Source: Nitratireductor sp. XY-223 (GTDB lineage Bacteria > Pseudomonadota > Alphaproteobacteria > Rhizobiales > Rhizobiaceae). From it: a stretch of 64,000 nucleotides of DNA. Shown here in pieces: positions 54,080-63,583 of this stretch (within the stretch, counting starts at the first letter, position 1; each line of letters opens with the position of its first letter). The notes beneath the pieces were generated by a model. The model saw only the letters and a program-made list of their open reading frames with translations, made no database searches and had not been told where the DNA came from. A program made the position numbers and the translations under genes. Where the stretch lies: assembly GCF_004959855.1 (NCBI RefSeq), contig NZ_SPNT01000001.1, positions 1,178,001-1,242,000 on the forward strand. Reading direction: 5' to 3'.

Positions 54080-56413
54080 ATGAACAGGGCAGACACGGTT
54101 GAGAGCCGGTCCCGACCCGGGGAAGGCGGTATTGATCAAATACCGGACGCTGCCCGTACCGATTCCGGGCACGAGCGAAAAAACTCGAATGCCTTCAACG
54201 CTTTGGCGCAGGCCTTCCGCGAAGAAACGGGCACCGGCCAGACGATCCTGTGGTTGCCGGTGGCCATGGCCGGCGGTGCCATTGTGTGGTTCGGCAGTGC
54301 AGAAAGACTGCCGCTGCCGCCGATCGCAATCCTGTTCGCCGTCCTGACACTCTGGCTGCTGTTGAAAGGCGAGGGCCGGTGGCGGGGCCCGCTTGTTCTG
54401 GCAGCGGGTTTCCTTGCCGGCATGCTTGCCTCCGAAATTGAGACCCGGCGCCACCAGACGATCCTGCTCGACGGCGAGGTCACGACCCGCATCGAGGGCA
54501 GGGTGGTCAGCCGGGATGTCGACCATGCCAGCCGCTGGCGCTACACGATCGATGTGGAAAGGACAAGCGAACCGGAAATCAGACGGCCGCCGGGACGGGT
54601 GCGATTGGTCGCGCGCGGTGGCCAGGCGCCGGTGGAAATCGGCGGCACGGTCGCCGGGCTCGCCCGTCTGCAACCACCATCCGGTCCGGCGCTGCCGGGC
54701 GGTTACGACTTTTCATTCCATGCCTATTTCAACGGGCTTGGCGCCTATGGGTTCTTCTACGGAGCGCCGGAAGCTGTCACCTCGGCGGCAGGCGATGATC
54801 GCGGACCGCTTGAGGAAATCCGTCTTGGTGTCTCACGCCTGCGTGCGGCCGTCGCGTCGCGCATCCGGTCGGTTTTGCCCGGCGATACCGGAGGATTTGC
54901 CAGCGCGTTGACTGTCGCGGACCGGCGCGGATTGAGCCCCGACACGGTTGAGGCGCTGCGGGCGAGCGGGCTTGCCCATGTCCTTGCCATTTCCGGGCTG
55001 CACATGGCCCTGGTGGCCGGCACGTTTTTCTTTTTCGTGCGCGCCGCGTTCAGCCTGTTTCCGACCGCGGTTCAGGCCCTGCCGGTCAAGAAGATCGCCG
55101 CGGCCGGCGCGCTCGTGGTGGCGTCACTCTACCTCGTCATATCCGGCGCCAGCGTGTCGACCCAGCGTGCCTGGATCATGCTTGCCATTGTCCTTGTCGC
55201 CGTGCTGGTGGATCGACCGGCACTGACCATGCGCAATGTCGCCCTCGCGGCGATCGTCATCATCATGATCACACCGTCGGCGGTCCTCGGGCCGGGCTTC
55301 CAGATGTCGTTCGCGGCAACGGCGGCCCTGATTGCCACCTATGGTCTGTGGCGAAAGTACTCGGAAAACCGGCCCGGCGCAGCCGACTACGCCGGGCCCG
55401 GGCCGCTTCGGACCGTCGCTGTCTTCTTTGTGGCTCTTGGAGTCACCTCCATCGTTGCCGGCCTCGCGACGGGTCCGTATGCTGTCTACAGTTTCCATCG
55501 TGTCGCCGCATACGGCCTGCTGGCCAACCTGGCCGCCATGCCGGTGGTGACCTTCGTCGTCATGCCCATGGGGCTGGTATCGATGCTGGCCCTGCCGTTC
55601 GGGCTGGAACACTGGCCGCTTGTTGTCATGGGGGCCGGGCTCGACACTGTCATGTGGATTGCCCGCTCCGTCGAGGACCTTGGTGGGGCCGTCGTCATCG
55701 GGCGGGTCCATACCGGCCTTCTGCTTGTCCTGACCGGCGGCTTCCTGTTGTTCGTGCTCGGCAGAACGCGGCTCAGGCTGTTCGGCCTTGCAGTTGCAGT
55801 CTGTGCGGCGGTCGGGATGGTCACAATGGCACGCGACGATCCGGCGGTGGTGATTTCAGAAGACGGCCGGCTGGTCGCCCTTGTGTCGGAAGACGGGCTG
55901 GCAACCAACCGCGGGCGCCCGAATAGGTTTGTCTTCGAGCAGTGGCAGAGGGCGCTGGCCAGGCCGCAGACAATCAGCCCCGTTGCCGCCGCCGTCGGCA
56001 ATGGCGCAGGTGATCTCTCCGCCATCCTGTCCGACGCCCTCCGGGAGAACGCCGGCACGCCGGTCTTTGCCTGTTCGCAAAAGGAATTTTGTGTCGGTTC
56101 GACCGGCAGCGGCGCGTCCGTCGCGGTTATCGAGGACCTGCGCTACCTCGGGCCGGCCTGCGATGTCGCCGACCTGGTCATCACGGCAAAACGCATCGCG
56201 CTCGGGCGGTGTTACTCCGGTGCCGTGCTGGTGACCGGGCGCATGCTCAGGCAAAGCGGTTCTCTTGAAGTCCGGCACCGGGGCGACGCGCTGGAGATCG
56301 TCTCCGCCATAGAACTGTCGGACAGGCCGTGGACGCGGCAGCGCTTCTATGACTGGCGCAGCCGTTCATACAAGAAACGAAAACCGCTATGGATGGCCGG
56401 GGCCGGCGACTAA
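54080..56413 (+). CDS. ComEC/Rec2-family membrane protein
   Basis: A 777-residue polytopic membrane protein related to the DNA-uptake channel ComEC. It has two N-terminal helices and a DUF4131 domain (about 60-230), then the Competence domain (about 260-540; [17 protein letters not shown] is the hallmark) with many helices. The C-terminal part (about 600-777) occupies the place of the metallo-beta-lactamase domain but lacks a recognisable H-x-H-x-D-H motif. A DNA-uptake role is therefore uncertain. It converges with lexA, ending 16 bases before the lexA stop. Confidence 0.9.
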   Translation: MNRADTVESRSRPGEGGIDQIPDAARTDSGHERKNSNAFNALAQAFREETGTGQTILWLPVAMAGGAIVWFGSAERLPLPPIAILFAVLTLWLLLKGEGRWRGPLVLAAGFLAGMLASEIETRRHQTILLDGEVTTRIEGRVVSRDVDHASRWRYTIDVERTSEPEIRRPPGRVRLVARGGQAPVEIGGTVAGLARLQPPSGPALPGGYDFSFHAYFNGLGAYGFFYGAPEAVTSAAGDDRGPLEEIRLGVSRLRAAVASRIRSVLPGDTGGFASALTVADRRGLSPDTVEALRASGLAHVLAISGLHMALVAGTFFFFVRAAFSLFPTAVQALPVKKIAAAGALVVASLYLVISGASVSTQRAWIMLAIVLVAVLVDRPALTMRNVALAAIVIIMITPSAVLGPGFQMSFAATAALIATYGLWRKYSENRPGAADYAGPGPLRTVAVFFVALGVTSIVAGLATGPYAVYSFHRVAAYGLLANLAAMPVVTFVVMPMGLVSMLALPFGLEHWPLVVMGAGLDTVMWIARSVEDLGGAVVIGRVHTGLLLVLTGGFLLFVLGRTRLRLFGLAVAVCAAVGMVTMARDDPAVVISEDGRLVALVSEDGLATNRGRPNRFVFEQWQRALARPQTISPVAAAVGNGAGDLSAILSDALRENAGTPVFACSQKEFCVGSTGSGASVAVIEDLRYLGPACDVADLVITAKRIALGRCYSGAVLVTGRMLRQSGSLEVRHRGDALEIVSAIELSDRPWTRQRFYDWRSRSYKKRKPLWMAGAGD

Positions 56414-56429
56414 CGGCCGAAACGCCCGG

Positions 56430-57149
56430 TCAGTGGTAGCGGCGGATCAGCCCGACGAGCTTGCCCTGGATCTTGACCTGGTCGGGTCCGAATATCCGGG
56501 TTTCATAGGCCGGATTCGCCGCCTCGAGCGCAATCGACGCGCCCTTGCGGCGGAAGCGCTTGAGTGTCGCTTCTTCCTCGTCGACCAGCGCCACGACGAT
56601 TTCACCGGGATTGGCGGTGGATGTATTCTTGATCACCACCGTGTCGCCGTCGAAGATTCCCGCTTCGATCATCGAATCACCCTTGACCTCGAGCGCATAG
56701 TGTTCGCCGCTTGAGAGCATTTCGGGGGGAACGCTGATCGTATGCGTGATGTTCTGGATTGCCGATATCGGGACACCGGCAGCAATGCGGCCCATGACCG
56801 GAACGCTGGCGGCCGGCTCCATATCGTCGTCGTGACGAAGCTGCTGGACCTTGTCCTCTGCCGCCGGTTTGCCGAGGCTGCCTTCGATGACACTCGGCGA
56901 AAAGCCCTTGCGCGGCTGGCTGCCGGGAATCATGGTCTCCGGCAATCTCAGCACCTCCAAAGCCCTCGCACGGTTCGGCAGGCGGCGGATAAAACCCCGT
57001 TCCTCCAGAGCGGTGATCAGGCGGTGAATTCCCGATTTCGACGCGAGGTCGAGGGCTTCCTTCATTTCGTCGAAGGATGGCGGGATGCCCGATTCTTTCA
57101 TTCGCTCATGGATGAACAGCAGGAGTTCGTGTTGTTTGCGCGTCAGCAT
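56430..57149 (-). CDS. lexA: LexA repressor
   Basis: SOS repressor of 239 residues. Residues 1-65 form the winged helix-turn-helix. The self-cleavage site is Ala124-Gly125 (RIAAGVPIS), and the catalytic dyad is Ser159 (GDSMIEAG) with Lys197 (TLKRF). The ATG at 57149 gives the canonical [10 protein letters not shown]; an in-frame start 42 bases upstream is unlikely. A perfect alphaproteobacterial SOS box lies 48 bases upstream, which indicates autoregulation. Confidence 0.96.
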   Translation of the reverse strand: MLTRKQHELLLFIHERMKESGIPPSFDEMKEALDLASKSGIHRLITALEERGFIRRLPNRARALEVLRLPETMIPGSQPRKGFSPSVIEGSLGKPAAEDKVQQLRHDDDMEPAASVPVMGRIAAGVPISAIQNITHTISVPPEMLSSGEHYALEVKGDSMIEAGIFDGDTVVIKNTSTANPGEIVVALVDEEEATLKRFRRKGASIALEAANPAYETRIFGPDQVKIQGKLVGLIRRYH

Positions 57150-57181
57150 CGCTGGGCTCCCGAGTCGGAGAAACAAATACG

Positions 57182-57200
57182 GAACATACACTATATGTTC
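57182..57200. promoter_or_regulatory. Inverted repeat GAACATA-N5-TATGTTC before lexA
   Basis: Perfect 7+5+7 dyad that shares its right GTTC with the SOS box. It may be a second LexA contact, since GAAC and GTTC are LexA half-sites in alphaproteobacteria, or part of the lexA promoter. Confidence 0.5.
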
Positions 57201-57211
57201 CAGTTGTGTTC
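57197..57211. promoter_or_regulatory. SOS box, GTTC-N7-GTTC
   Basis: GTTC-CAGTTGT-GTTC matches the established alphaproteobacterial LexA operator (GTTC-N7-GTTC). It lies 48-62 bases upstream of the lexA start codon. Confidence 0.88.
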
Positions 57212-57542
57212 TTCAAGTGTTTATATTTCGTAAATAGGTGTCCGGAACCGGTAAATTTGTCCGCTGAGAGATCCTTCGGCCCACCACATGCCCACGTGAA
57301 TCGAGCCGTTTATGTGTCAATTGTTTCAACCGGCGGTGTCGGAGGCTTCTGCTGCCGTGGCAAATTGCTGAAAACGCTGAGGCTTCCGAATCATTGGTCG
57401 TTGCTAGACGACAACAAATGAAACACGCAGCCGGCCATTTGGAAATCCAAGTGAAACAGCGCGCTCCTAAATTCTGATCATACAGGCGGTGCTCGAAGCG
57501 AACCGGGCATGAACGAAACAGACGAAGATACAGGAGCTGGAA
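57212..57542. other. 331-base region without a recognised gene
   Basis: It is the gap between the lexA promoter and the DUF1127 gene and should contain the promoter of the latter. The only clear element is AGGAG at 57532-57536, the DUF1127 ribosome-binding site. No terminator, repeat or convincing small gene was seen. Confidence 0.45.
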
Positions 57543-57788
57543 ATGACTGTAATCATAGACCACAGCGCCAACCGGCCCGGTACACGGACCATGGCAATCA
57601 CCGCAGCCGCACTGAACTGGTTGAACCCGTTTTCGGAGCGTGCACGTGCGAAACGCCGGACACGGCGCGAACACGAGCAGCTGATGGACATGTCGAGTTA
57701 CGAACTGCATGACATCGGCATGACGCGCGGCGAAGTCGCGTTCGGCATTTCAAGCGGCAGGGGCGTCTTTCGCGACGTCGACCGGTGA
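57543..57788 (+). CDS. DUF1127 small protein
   Basis: An 81-residue protein with the C-terminal DUF1127 (YjiS-like) motif: SSYELHDIGMTRGEVAFGI near residues 51-69, preceded by a basic Arg-rich helix (about 32-45). Family members are widespread in Hyphomicrobiales and some affect RNA turnover and phosphate or carbon metabolism. The ATG follows AGGAG with suitable spacing. It stands alone. Confidence 0.87.
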   Translation: MTVIIDHSANRPGTRTMAITAAALNWLNPFSERARAKRRTRREHEQLMDMSSYELHDIGMTRGEVAFGISSGRGVFRDVDR

Positions 57789-57978
57789 TCCGGGCAACGC
57801 TGATAATTCCCGATAACCTCCCCGAGGGCGCTGTCACTGAAGAGTGACGGCGCCTTTTGATTCAGGTGCACGTCCATCCTGCCCGATAACCGGGAGCCAC
57901 GTGCGCGCAACACCCCGAGCAAACGGCACGCCGTTGGCCGGTGACGGAATTTCGGCTGTGGCCAAAGGCCTCGAAGGT

Positions 57979-59226
57979 CTATGCGGCCAGGGAACGGTCG
58001 GCGAGGAATGCCTGCAGGTGGTCGGCGAGGTCCCGCGCATCGTCCGCGGCGCCGTCGATCAGCGACGACTTGCGCCGGCGCAGGAACGGCAGACCCATCA
58101 CGTACAGGCCGGGAGAGCCGGTAACGCCGCCATCATGGACGATCCTGCCCTTGCGGTCGAAGACCGGCACGTCGAGCCATGAATGGTCGGGACGATACCC
58201 GGTTGCCCAGACTATGGATTTGATGCCTGAAGAAGCGAGATCGATCTCAAGACGCGGCGACGCTGCGATCCGTGTCGGATCGAAGCGGTGCTTGGCGTCG
58301 ACTTCACCGGTCATCCCGTTGTCTTCGATCCACGCGTCGATGGTGTCGAGGAGGCGGTTCATCTTGAGATCCGCCAGCGCGCAAATGTTGCCGAGGGCGC
58401 CGGAAAACAGGAGGGTATTGTCGCGCGCGCCGGCGAGCCGCCCGACGACTTCGATGCCCGTTTCCGCCAGGGCATTGATGTCCAGGTCGGCACGGTCGTG
58501 CGTACCGGCAAGCTGCAGCGAGGGGACGCGACGCGCGCGCCTGATGTCATCGACCTCGTCGTAGCGCAGGTCGAGAAGGCCGCATCGGTCCATCCACCAC
58601 TTGATGTCACGGCCACGATAGACCCTCGGAACCCGGACATGCTCGCCAGCGGCCAGGATTACGTCGCGACCCGACTGCCGGATTTCCCGGGCGAGCTGCA
58701 TCCCGGTCGCCGAAGCGCCGACGACAAGAACGCGCCCGTCCGCAAGTTGTCCGGGATTGCGGTATTGCATCGGGGTGATGCAATCGATCCCGTGCGGGAC
58801 CTGATCCGCGATCTTCGGAACGCCGGCGATGTTGCAGGCGCCCGACGCCGCGACCAGCGTCCGGCACAGCCAGGTGCCGCGATCGGTCTCAACGCGATAG
58901 CCGGAATCGGTCCGCCGGACCGCTTCGACCGACGTGTGCGTTTCGACGGGCGCCTGGACGTGGCGGCCATAGCCGTCGAGAAACCGGATGACCTCCGGCA
59001 TGTCCATATATCCGTCGGGATCCGGGCCGTCGTAGCGGAAACCGGGGAGGCGGCTTTGCCAATTGGGGGTCAGCAGCCGGAGCGAATCCCAACGCTCCGT
59101 GCGCCACGAATTGGCAATGTCGCCGCGCTCCAGCAACACGTGGTCGATGGAGCGCTGCGTCAGTTGCTGGCTCATGGCGAGTCCGGACTGGCCGGCGCCG
59201 ATGATGACGGTCGTAGTCTTGTTCAC
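57979..59226 (-). CDS. Flavin-containing monooxygenase-like NAD(P)/FAD oxidoreductase
   Basis: A 415-residue protein of the CzcO/FMO type. The FAD motif is VIIGAGQSGLAMS near residues 8-20 and the NAD(P) motif is VLVVGASATGMQLA near residue 167; the ATGYRPDHSWL segment near residue 343 is typical. It probably oxidises a small organic substrate or acts as a flavoprotein reductase. Its role is not clear from neighbours; the OsmC gene lies just upstream in the same orientation (27-base gap), so the two may be one operon. Confidence 0.87.
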   Translation of the reverse strand: MNKTTTVIIGAGQSGLAMSQQLTQRSIDHVLLERGDIANSWRTERWDSLRLLTPNWQSRLPGFRYDGPDPDGYMDMPEVIRFLDGYGRHVQAPVETHTSVEAVRRTDSGYRVETDRGTWLCRTLVAASGACNIAGVPKIADQVPHGIDCITPMQYRNPGQLADGRVLVVGASATGMQLAREIRQSGRDVILAAGEHVRVPRVYRGRDIKWWMDRCGLLDLRYDEVDDIRRARRVPSLQLAGTHDRADLDINALAETGIEVVGRLAGARDNTLLFSGALGNICALADLKMNRLLDTIDAWIEDNGMTGEVDAKHRFDPTRIAASPRLEIDLASSGIKSIVWATGYRPDHSWLDVPVFDRKGRIVHDGGVTGSPGLYVMGLPFLRRRKSSLIDGAADDARDLADHLQAFLADRSLAA

Positions 59227-59253
59227 GACACTCGCCTTTCGTTGAGAGCCTGA

Positions 59254-59823
59254 TCAGACAACGTCGACGACGACGTTGGTCGGGTTGGTGATGCAGTCGA
59301 AGATGGCCGAGCGCTTCTGCGACTGGGCAACAAGCGCCCTGATCTCGTCGGCGGATGCGTCGGCGTCCACGTCGAACGTCACACGGATGGTTCCGAAGCC
59401 GTTGCGGACATCGTCATCGATGCCGAGAATGCCCTGGAGATCCATATCGCCCTCAACGGTCGCATGGACCGAGTAGAGCTGGATTCCACGGTGCTGCGCG
59501 ACGGCGGCAACGCCGCCCATCAGGCAGCTCGCGAGACCGGTCAATGCGAGTTCGGCCGGCGTCGGCGCGTTATCTTCCGCGGCGAAGACCTCGGGATGGT
59601 CGGCGTCGATGGTAAACGTTCGCTGACGCGACTGTTCCTCGCCGAGCCCGAAAAAGCCGCTGATGGTCGAACGGCTGTGCGTTCCGTTCACCCAATGGCA
59701 GCTTGTGCGCCATTTGAATTGTGCCGCCGCCGGTGCTTCTTCGAGGGCGCCGCGGGCGCCGATCAGTGCTTCGACGTTGACGCCGTTGTCGACTTTGGTT
59801 TTGGTCATTGTGGCCTGTGTCAT
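59254..59823 (-). CDS. OsmC family peroxidase-like protein
   Basis: A 189-residue OsmC/Ohr-superfamily protein. The C-terminal conserved cysteine is in LTGLASCLMGGVAAVA; the N-terminal one is in WRTSCHWVNG, not in the usual position of Ohr, so a thiol-peroxidase mechanism is likely but not certain. The core spans residues about 45-185. It may protect against organic peroxides, consistent with its pairing with a flavoprotein. Confidence 0.86.
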   Translation of the reverse strand: MTQATMTKTKVDNGVNVEALIGARGALEEAPAAAQFKWRTSCHWVNGTHSRSTISGFFGLGEEQSRQRTFTIDADHPEVFAAEDNAPTPAELALTGLASCLMGGVAAVAQHRGIQLYSVHATVEGDMDLQGILGIDDDVRNGFGTIRVTFDVDADASADEIRALVAQSQKRSAIFDCITNPTNVVVDVV

Positions 59824-60210
59824 GGGAGCATCCTCATTTCAACAAGTGTGTCTGTCCTTGGCGATAGGCCTCGCGGCTTATCTGGCCGGAAGTTGGATGC
59901 GCGGGATTTCAGTTGCGTGTCTTTCCGGGCGGCGTCGTGTTTCAATTGTTGCCGGAGGTTTCAGTTGTTTCAGGTCCGGCGGCGGCCTGAAACACGGGCG
60001 ACCGGGGCTATGCGTGTGTGCCGGTCGGGCAGGGCAGGGACGACTAAAGTATGAGGGGCAATCCGGATTTGCCCAGAAAAAGCCCGAAACGCTTCCCCAC
60101 CTCAGGAGCAAGCGGCCGCTTCCCGTCAAATGCGGAACAAGAAATGGAGGTGGCCATCCGGCCCCGCCCGGTCCATGCGTGGCGGGGTACATCGCAAACA
60201 TGGAGATCCC
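59824..60210. other. 387-base region without a recognised gene
   Basis: It lies between the divergent OsmC and beta-propeller genes and must hold both promoters. No dyad, repeat or convincing short gene was seen. GGAG lies 6 bases before the propeller start. Confidence 0.45.
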
Positions 60211-61203
60211 ATGCGAACCATCCTGTTGACTGCCTGCTCGCTCGCCGCCCTTTCGGTCCCGGTGGTCGCGAACACTCTCGTTGTCGGCAACAAGTTTGAC
60301 GGCACCGTCAGCTTCATCGATCTCGACAGCGGCAAGGAAATCACCCGTTCACCGGCCGGTGGATCTCCCCACGAAGTGGCCATTTCGCCCGATGGAAAGA
60401 CAGCCGTTGTCGTGTCCTACAAGGAGGAGGGTTATGTCGGTGAGGAACTGAATCTTTTCGATGTCGCGACTGGCAACCTTCAGAAAACGATTTCCATTGC
60501 GCCGCATCGGGCGCCGCACGGCATCGGCTGGATCGGCAACACGAACAGCGTGATCGCCACAACGGAGGAGACCCGGGACGTGATTAGGGTCGATCTTGGA
60601 GAAGGCCGTGTCAGTGCCTCTGCAACGACGGACCAGATCGGATCGCACCTCCTTGCCCTGTCGCCTGATTTCTCCACGTCCTATGTCACCAGCCGCGGAT
60701 CCGATACGGTCAGCGTCATCGATGTGGACTTGATGGAGCTCTTGGAAACGGTCGCCGCCGGGCAGGGGCCCGAGGCCGTGGATGTCAGTCCGGACGGAAG
60801 GCATCTTTGGGTGGGCAACAACCTGTCCCGCGACATCATCGTTTTCGACACCGGGTCAATGGAACAGGTCGCACGTATCGATGCCGGCTTCCTGCCGATC
60901 CGGGTCCGCTTCCATCCCGACGGCGGCAGCGTCGCCGTTGCCGACCTGAAGGGTGACCGTGTGGTGGTCTACGATGCCGCATCGCGCGAGATGGTGTCCG
61001 AAATCGACCTCGCTGCAGGTGGGCTGAAGACACCTGCATCGTTGCTGTTCGCCCCGGACGGATCGGCGCTGTTCGTCGGTGCGCAGTCAACCGGCAATGT
61101 CGCGGAAATCGACGTCGGGACGTGGTCCCTGAAACGGGTCCTTGACGCCGGCGACGGCGCCGACGGCCTCGGCTACAGCGACATAGAGATCGCTGTTTCC
61201 TGA
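60211..61203 (+). CDS. Secreted YncE-like beta-propeller protein
   Basis: A 330-residue periplasmic protein with a signal peptide (MRTILLTACSLAALSVPVVA). The mature part has about seven repeats of the YVTN/YncE kind, recognisable from recurring GNKFDGTVSFIDLDSGK, SPDGKTAVVVS and WVGNNLSRDIIVFD patterns. Such proteins bind partners or cofactors, and some belong to quinohemoprotein or nitrite-reductase gene sets; none is visible here. The ATG at 60211 has GGAG upstream; the frame continues upstream without a good start. Confidence 0.86.
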   Translation: MRTILLTACSLAALSVPVVANTLVVGNKFDGTVSFIDLDSGKEITRSPAGGSPHEVAISPDGKTAVVVSYKEEGYVGEELNLFDVATGNLQKTISIAPHRAPHGIGWIGNTNSVIATTEETRDVIRVDLGEGRVSASATTDQIGSHLLALSPDFSTSYVTSRGSDTVSVIDVDLMELLETVAAGQGPEAVDVSPDGRHLWVGNNLSRDIIVFDTGSMEQVARIDAGFLPIRVRFHPDGGSVAVADLKGDRVVVYDAASREMVSEIDLAAGGLKTPASLLFAPDGSALFVGAQSTGNVAEIDVGTWSLKRVLDAGDGADGLGYSDIEIAVS

Positions 61204-61209
61204 CGAAGA

Positions 61210-61225
61210 CCGGCGTTAACGCCGG
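61210..61225. terminator. Candidate hairpin terminator between convergent genes
   Basis: CCGGCGTTAACGCCGG is a perfect 16-base palindrome (6-bp stem, TTAA loop) 7 bases after the propeller stop. It lacks a T-tract, so it is only a candidate. Confidence 0.35.
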
Positions 61226-61299
61226 ACCAAGCCGCGCTGTCGTAACCGACGGCGCGGGTTCGCCATGTCAGCAGGTCCGCCTGGCCGCCGGGCGGTCAG

Positions 61300-61623
61300 C
61301 TATTCGAAAATATATGAGCCCAGGTCACACAGATCGAGACCGTAGTCTTCCAGCGTCTCGCCGTCCTCGAACTCGGCCCGAATATCGTAGATACACGTGT
61401 TCAGGCCGTCGGCAATGATGACGTCGACCTCGTAGTCCACATCCAGAATACCGCCGGCGAGAAGGTTCCGCTGCCACGAGCTTGTGTCTTCCGAAGAGAC
61501 ATGGAACGCAGTGATCGGGCTCGGTGACTGGTTGATCAGCTTGAAGGTGAGGTCTTCGGCACTGGCGCTTGTGGCCCAGGCAAGGATTGCGGCCGCGGCG
61601 GCCACGAGAACGGTTTTGCGCAT
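61300..61623 (-). CDS. Small secreted protein of unknown function
   Basis: A 107-residue protein with a clear signal peptide (MRKTVLVAAAAAILAWATSASA). The mature part is acidic and contains two cysteines (NTCIYDIRA and DLCDLG) that could form a disulfide. It starts with LTFKLINQSPSPITAFHVS, a beta-strand-rich opening. The ATG at 61623 is chosen because the signal peptide begins there; codons upstream in frame add an unlikely tail. I do not recognise a function. Confidence 0.72.
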   Translation of the reverse strand: MRKTVLVAAAAAILAWATSASAEDLTFKLINQSPSPITAFHVSSEDTSSWQRNLLAGGILDVDYEVDVIIADGLNTCIYDIRAEFEDGETLEDYGLDLCDLGSYIFE

Positions 61624-61789
61624 CGGTATGTCCCATCTGATATTCGCCCCGCCGGGACGATATCCCGATTTCCCGCCCATACAACCTCAAAAGGCCCGGA
61701 ATCCCCGTAATTTGTCGTATTTGATGAAAAAGCCGACCGGCTCAATGCCACTGCGGTGCCGTGCCGGCGCCGCATTGGCAATTCTTGGG

Positions 61790-63457
61790 TCAGGCCGCCT
61801 TGTGCCGGCGCGTCGCCGCAATCCGGAACCGGTTGGCGACAAACGCCGCGTCCGTCAGCGCTGCGTTGCCGGCCGGGTTGGCGCCGGTCACATGATAGTC
61901 GCTGAACGCGGCGCTCTGATTGACGAAAACCCCGCCCGTCAGGTTGCACGACAGGCTGACGCCCGCATCGGCGAAGGCGTCGGCGGCCCGATCAAGCGTC
62001 GCGTCGTCGGTTGCATAGACCGACGCCGTGATCGCCCCTTTCTCGGACGCGAGCGCCGCGGCCCGCGCGATGCCTTCTTCGGCGTCGGAAACGGCGATGA
62101 TGAAACTGATCGGCCCGAACCGCTCCTGGTGATGCGCATCGCCCTCGCTGTCGCGCACTTTGAGGATCAGCGGCGTTGCCGTGCGCGCATCGGCCAGATT
62201 CTCAAGCGAGGCAGAGGGCCGCAGAACGGTGCCGAGGCCGGCTGCCGCTTCGACGCGCTCGAGGGTCGCGTCGCTGGCGATGGCGCCGCACACGCCCGCG
62301 GCCCGGTCGGGATCGCCGAGCAGCTTGTCGACCGAGACCTTGATCCCTTCTGCGACCGCGTCGAAGTCCTTGTGGCCTTCGTCGGTGTCGATGCCGCCTT
62401 CCGGCACGTAGATGTTCTGCGGCGCGGTGCACATCTGGCCGCTGTAGAGCGAAAGCGAGAAGGCGATATTCGAGCACATGCCGCGGAAATTGTCCGTAGA
62501 GGCGACGACGATCGAATTGACGCCGGCTTCCTCGGTATAGACCTGTGTGTCGCGGCCGGCATTCTCCCGCACCCAGTCTCCGAAGGCGTTCGAGCCGGTG
62601 AAGTCGATGATGCGGACGGCGGGATCGGCGACCAGTTCCTTGGTGATCTCGGAACCCGGTTCGTCGGCGGCAAGAAGCAGAACGTTCGGGTCGAAGCCCG
62701 CTTCGGCAAGGACCGCACGGCCGATGCTGACGGTGATTGCAAGCGGCAGGACGGCGCCCGGGTGCGGCTTGACGATCACCGTGTTGCCGGTGGCAAGGCT
62801 GGCGAAAAGCCCCGGGTATGAATTCCAGGTGGGGAACGTCGCGCAACCGATGACCAGGGCGACGCCGCGCGGTATAACCCGGAAACGCTTTTCAAGCACC
62901 AGGGGATCGTGCTTGCCCTGCGGTTTCGTCCAGACAGCCGATGCCGGCGTTCGGGACATTTCCGCGTAAGCGTAGGTCACCGCCTCGAGACCGCGGTCCT
63001 GGGCGTGCGGTCCGCCGGCCTGGAACGCCATCATGAATGCCTGGCCAGTCGTGTGCGAGACGGCATTGGCCATTTCGAAGCTGCGCTTGTTCAGGCGGTC
63101 GAGGATCTCGAGGCACACACCGACCCGATCCTCGACGGAGGCTTTCGCCCAGTCCGTCGCGGCACTTCGTGAAGCCTCGAGCAGAAGAGCAGGGGATGCC
63201 TTGGGGTACTTGATGCCGAGTTCGAGCCCGTAAGGAGACTGTTCGGACCCCACGGTGCCGCCGTCGGCGGGGTGACCGTTGAGTTCAAATGCCTTGCCAA
63301 GGGCCGATTTGAAAGCTTTGGCACCATCCTCCTTGGCTGTTTCCCCGTAAATCTTGCCGCTGGCAATCTCGGGATAGGGTGACCAGTAATCGCGGGACCG
63401 GGCTGCTTCCAGCGCCTGGTCCAGGGTTGCCTTGTGCGTATCAAAAAAACCGCTCAT
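61790..63457 (-). CDS. paaN: Phenylacetate degradation aldehyde dehydrogenase, PaaN
   Basis: A 555-residue ALDH-fold protein of the PaaN family, which oxidises the ring-opened semialdehyde formed in the phenylacetyl-CoA pathway. The start MSGFFDTHKATLDQALEA is typical. The NAD-binding region includes IGCATFPTWNSYPGLFASLATGN near residue 205, and the catalytic cysteine is in YSGQMCTAPQNIYVP near residue 343. Divergent from paaG, it shares a 126-base control region. Confidence 0.93.
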   Translation of the reverse strand: MSGFFDTHKATLDQALEAARSRDYWSPYPEIASGKIYGETAKEDGAKAFKSALGKAFELNGHPADGGTVGSEQSPYGLELGIKYPKASPALLLEASRSAATDWAKASVEDRVGVCLEILDRLNKRSFEMANAVSHTTGQAFMMAFQAGGPHAQDRGLEAVTYAYAEMSRTPASAVWTKPQGKHDPLVLEKRFRVIPRGVALVIGCATFPTWNSYPGLFASLATGNTVIVKPHPGAVLPLAITVSIGRAVLAEAGFDPNVLLLAADEPGSEITKELVADPAVRIIDFTGSNAFGDWVRENAGRDTQVYTEEAGVNSIVVASTDNFRGMCSNIAFSLSLYSGQMCTAPQNIYVPEGGIDTDEGHKDFDAVAEGIKVSVDKLLGDPDRAAGVCGAIASDATLERVEAAAGLGTVLRPSASLENLADARTATPLILKVRDSEGDAHHQERFGPISFIIAVSDAEEGIARAAALASEKGAITASVYATDDATLDRAADAFADAGVSLSCNLTGGVFVNQSAAFSDYHVTGANPAGNAALTDAAFVANRFRIAATRRHKAA

Positions 63458-63509
63458 TCTTTCCTCCTGCCGATCGGACGATCGAGATTTCGACGTTTCT
63501 TAATCATTG

Positions 63510-63525
63510 ACCAACCGGTCGGTTT
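63510..63525. promoter_or_regulatory. Candidate TetR-type operator between paaN and paaG
   Basis: ACCAACCGGTCGGTTT is an imperfect palindrome centred on CCGG and resembles sites bound by TetR-family repressors (ACCGACCGGTCGGT type), such as those of phenylacetate genes. It lies between the two divergent paa genes. No regulator gene is in the window. Confidence 0.45.
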
Positions 63526-63583
63526 ATGCAACATAAATTATCGAAACGAAGGCGCGCAGCCGTGATTTCGGGAGGAGAATCAA

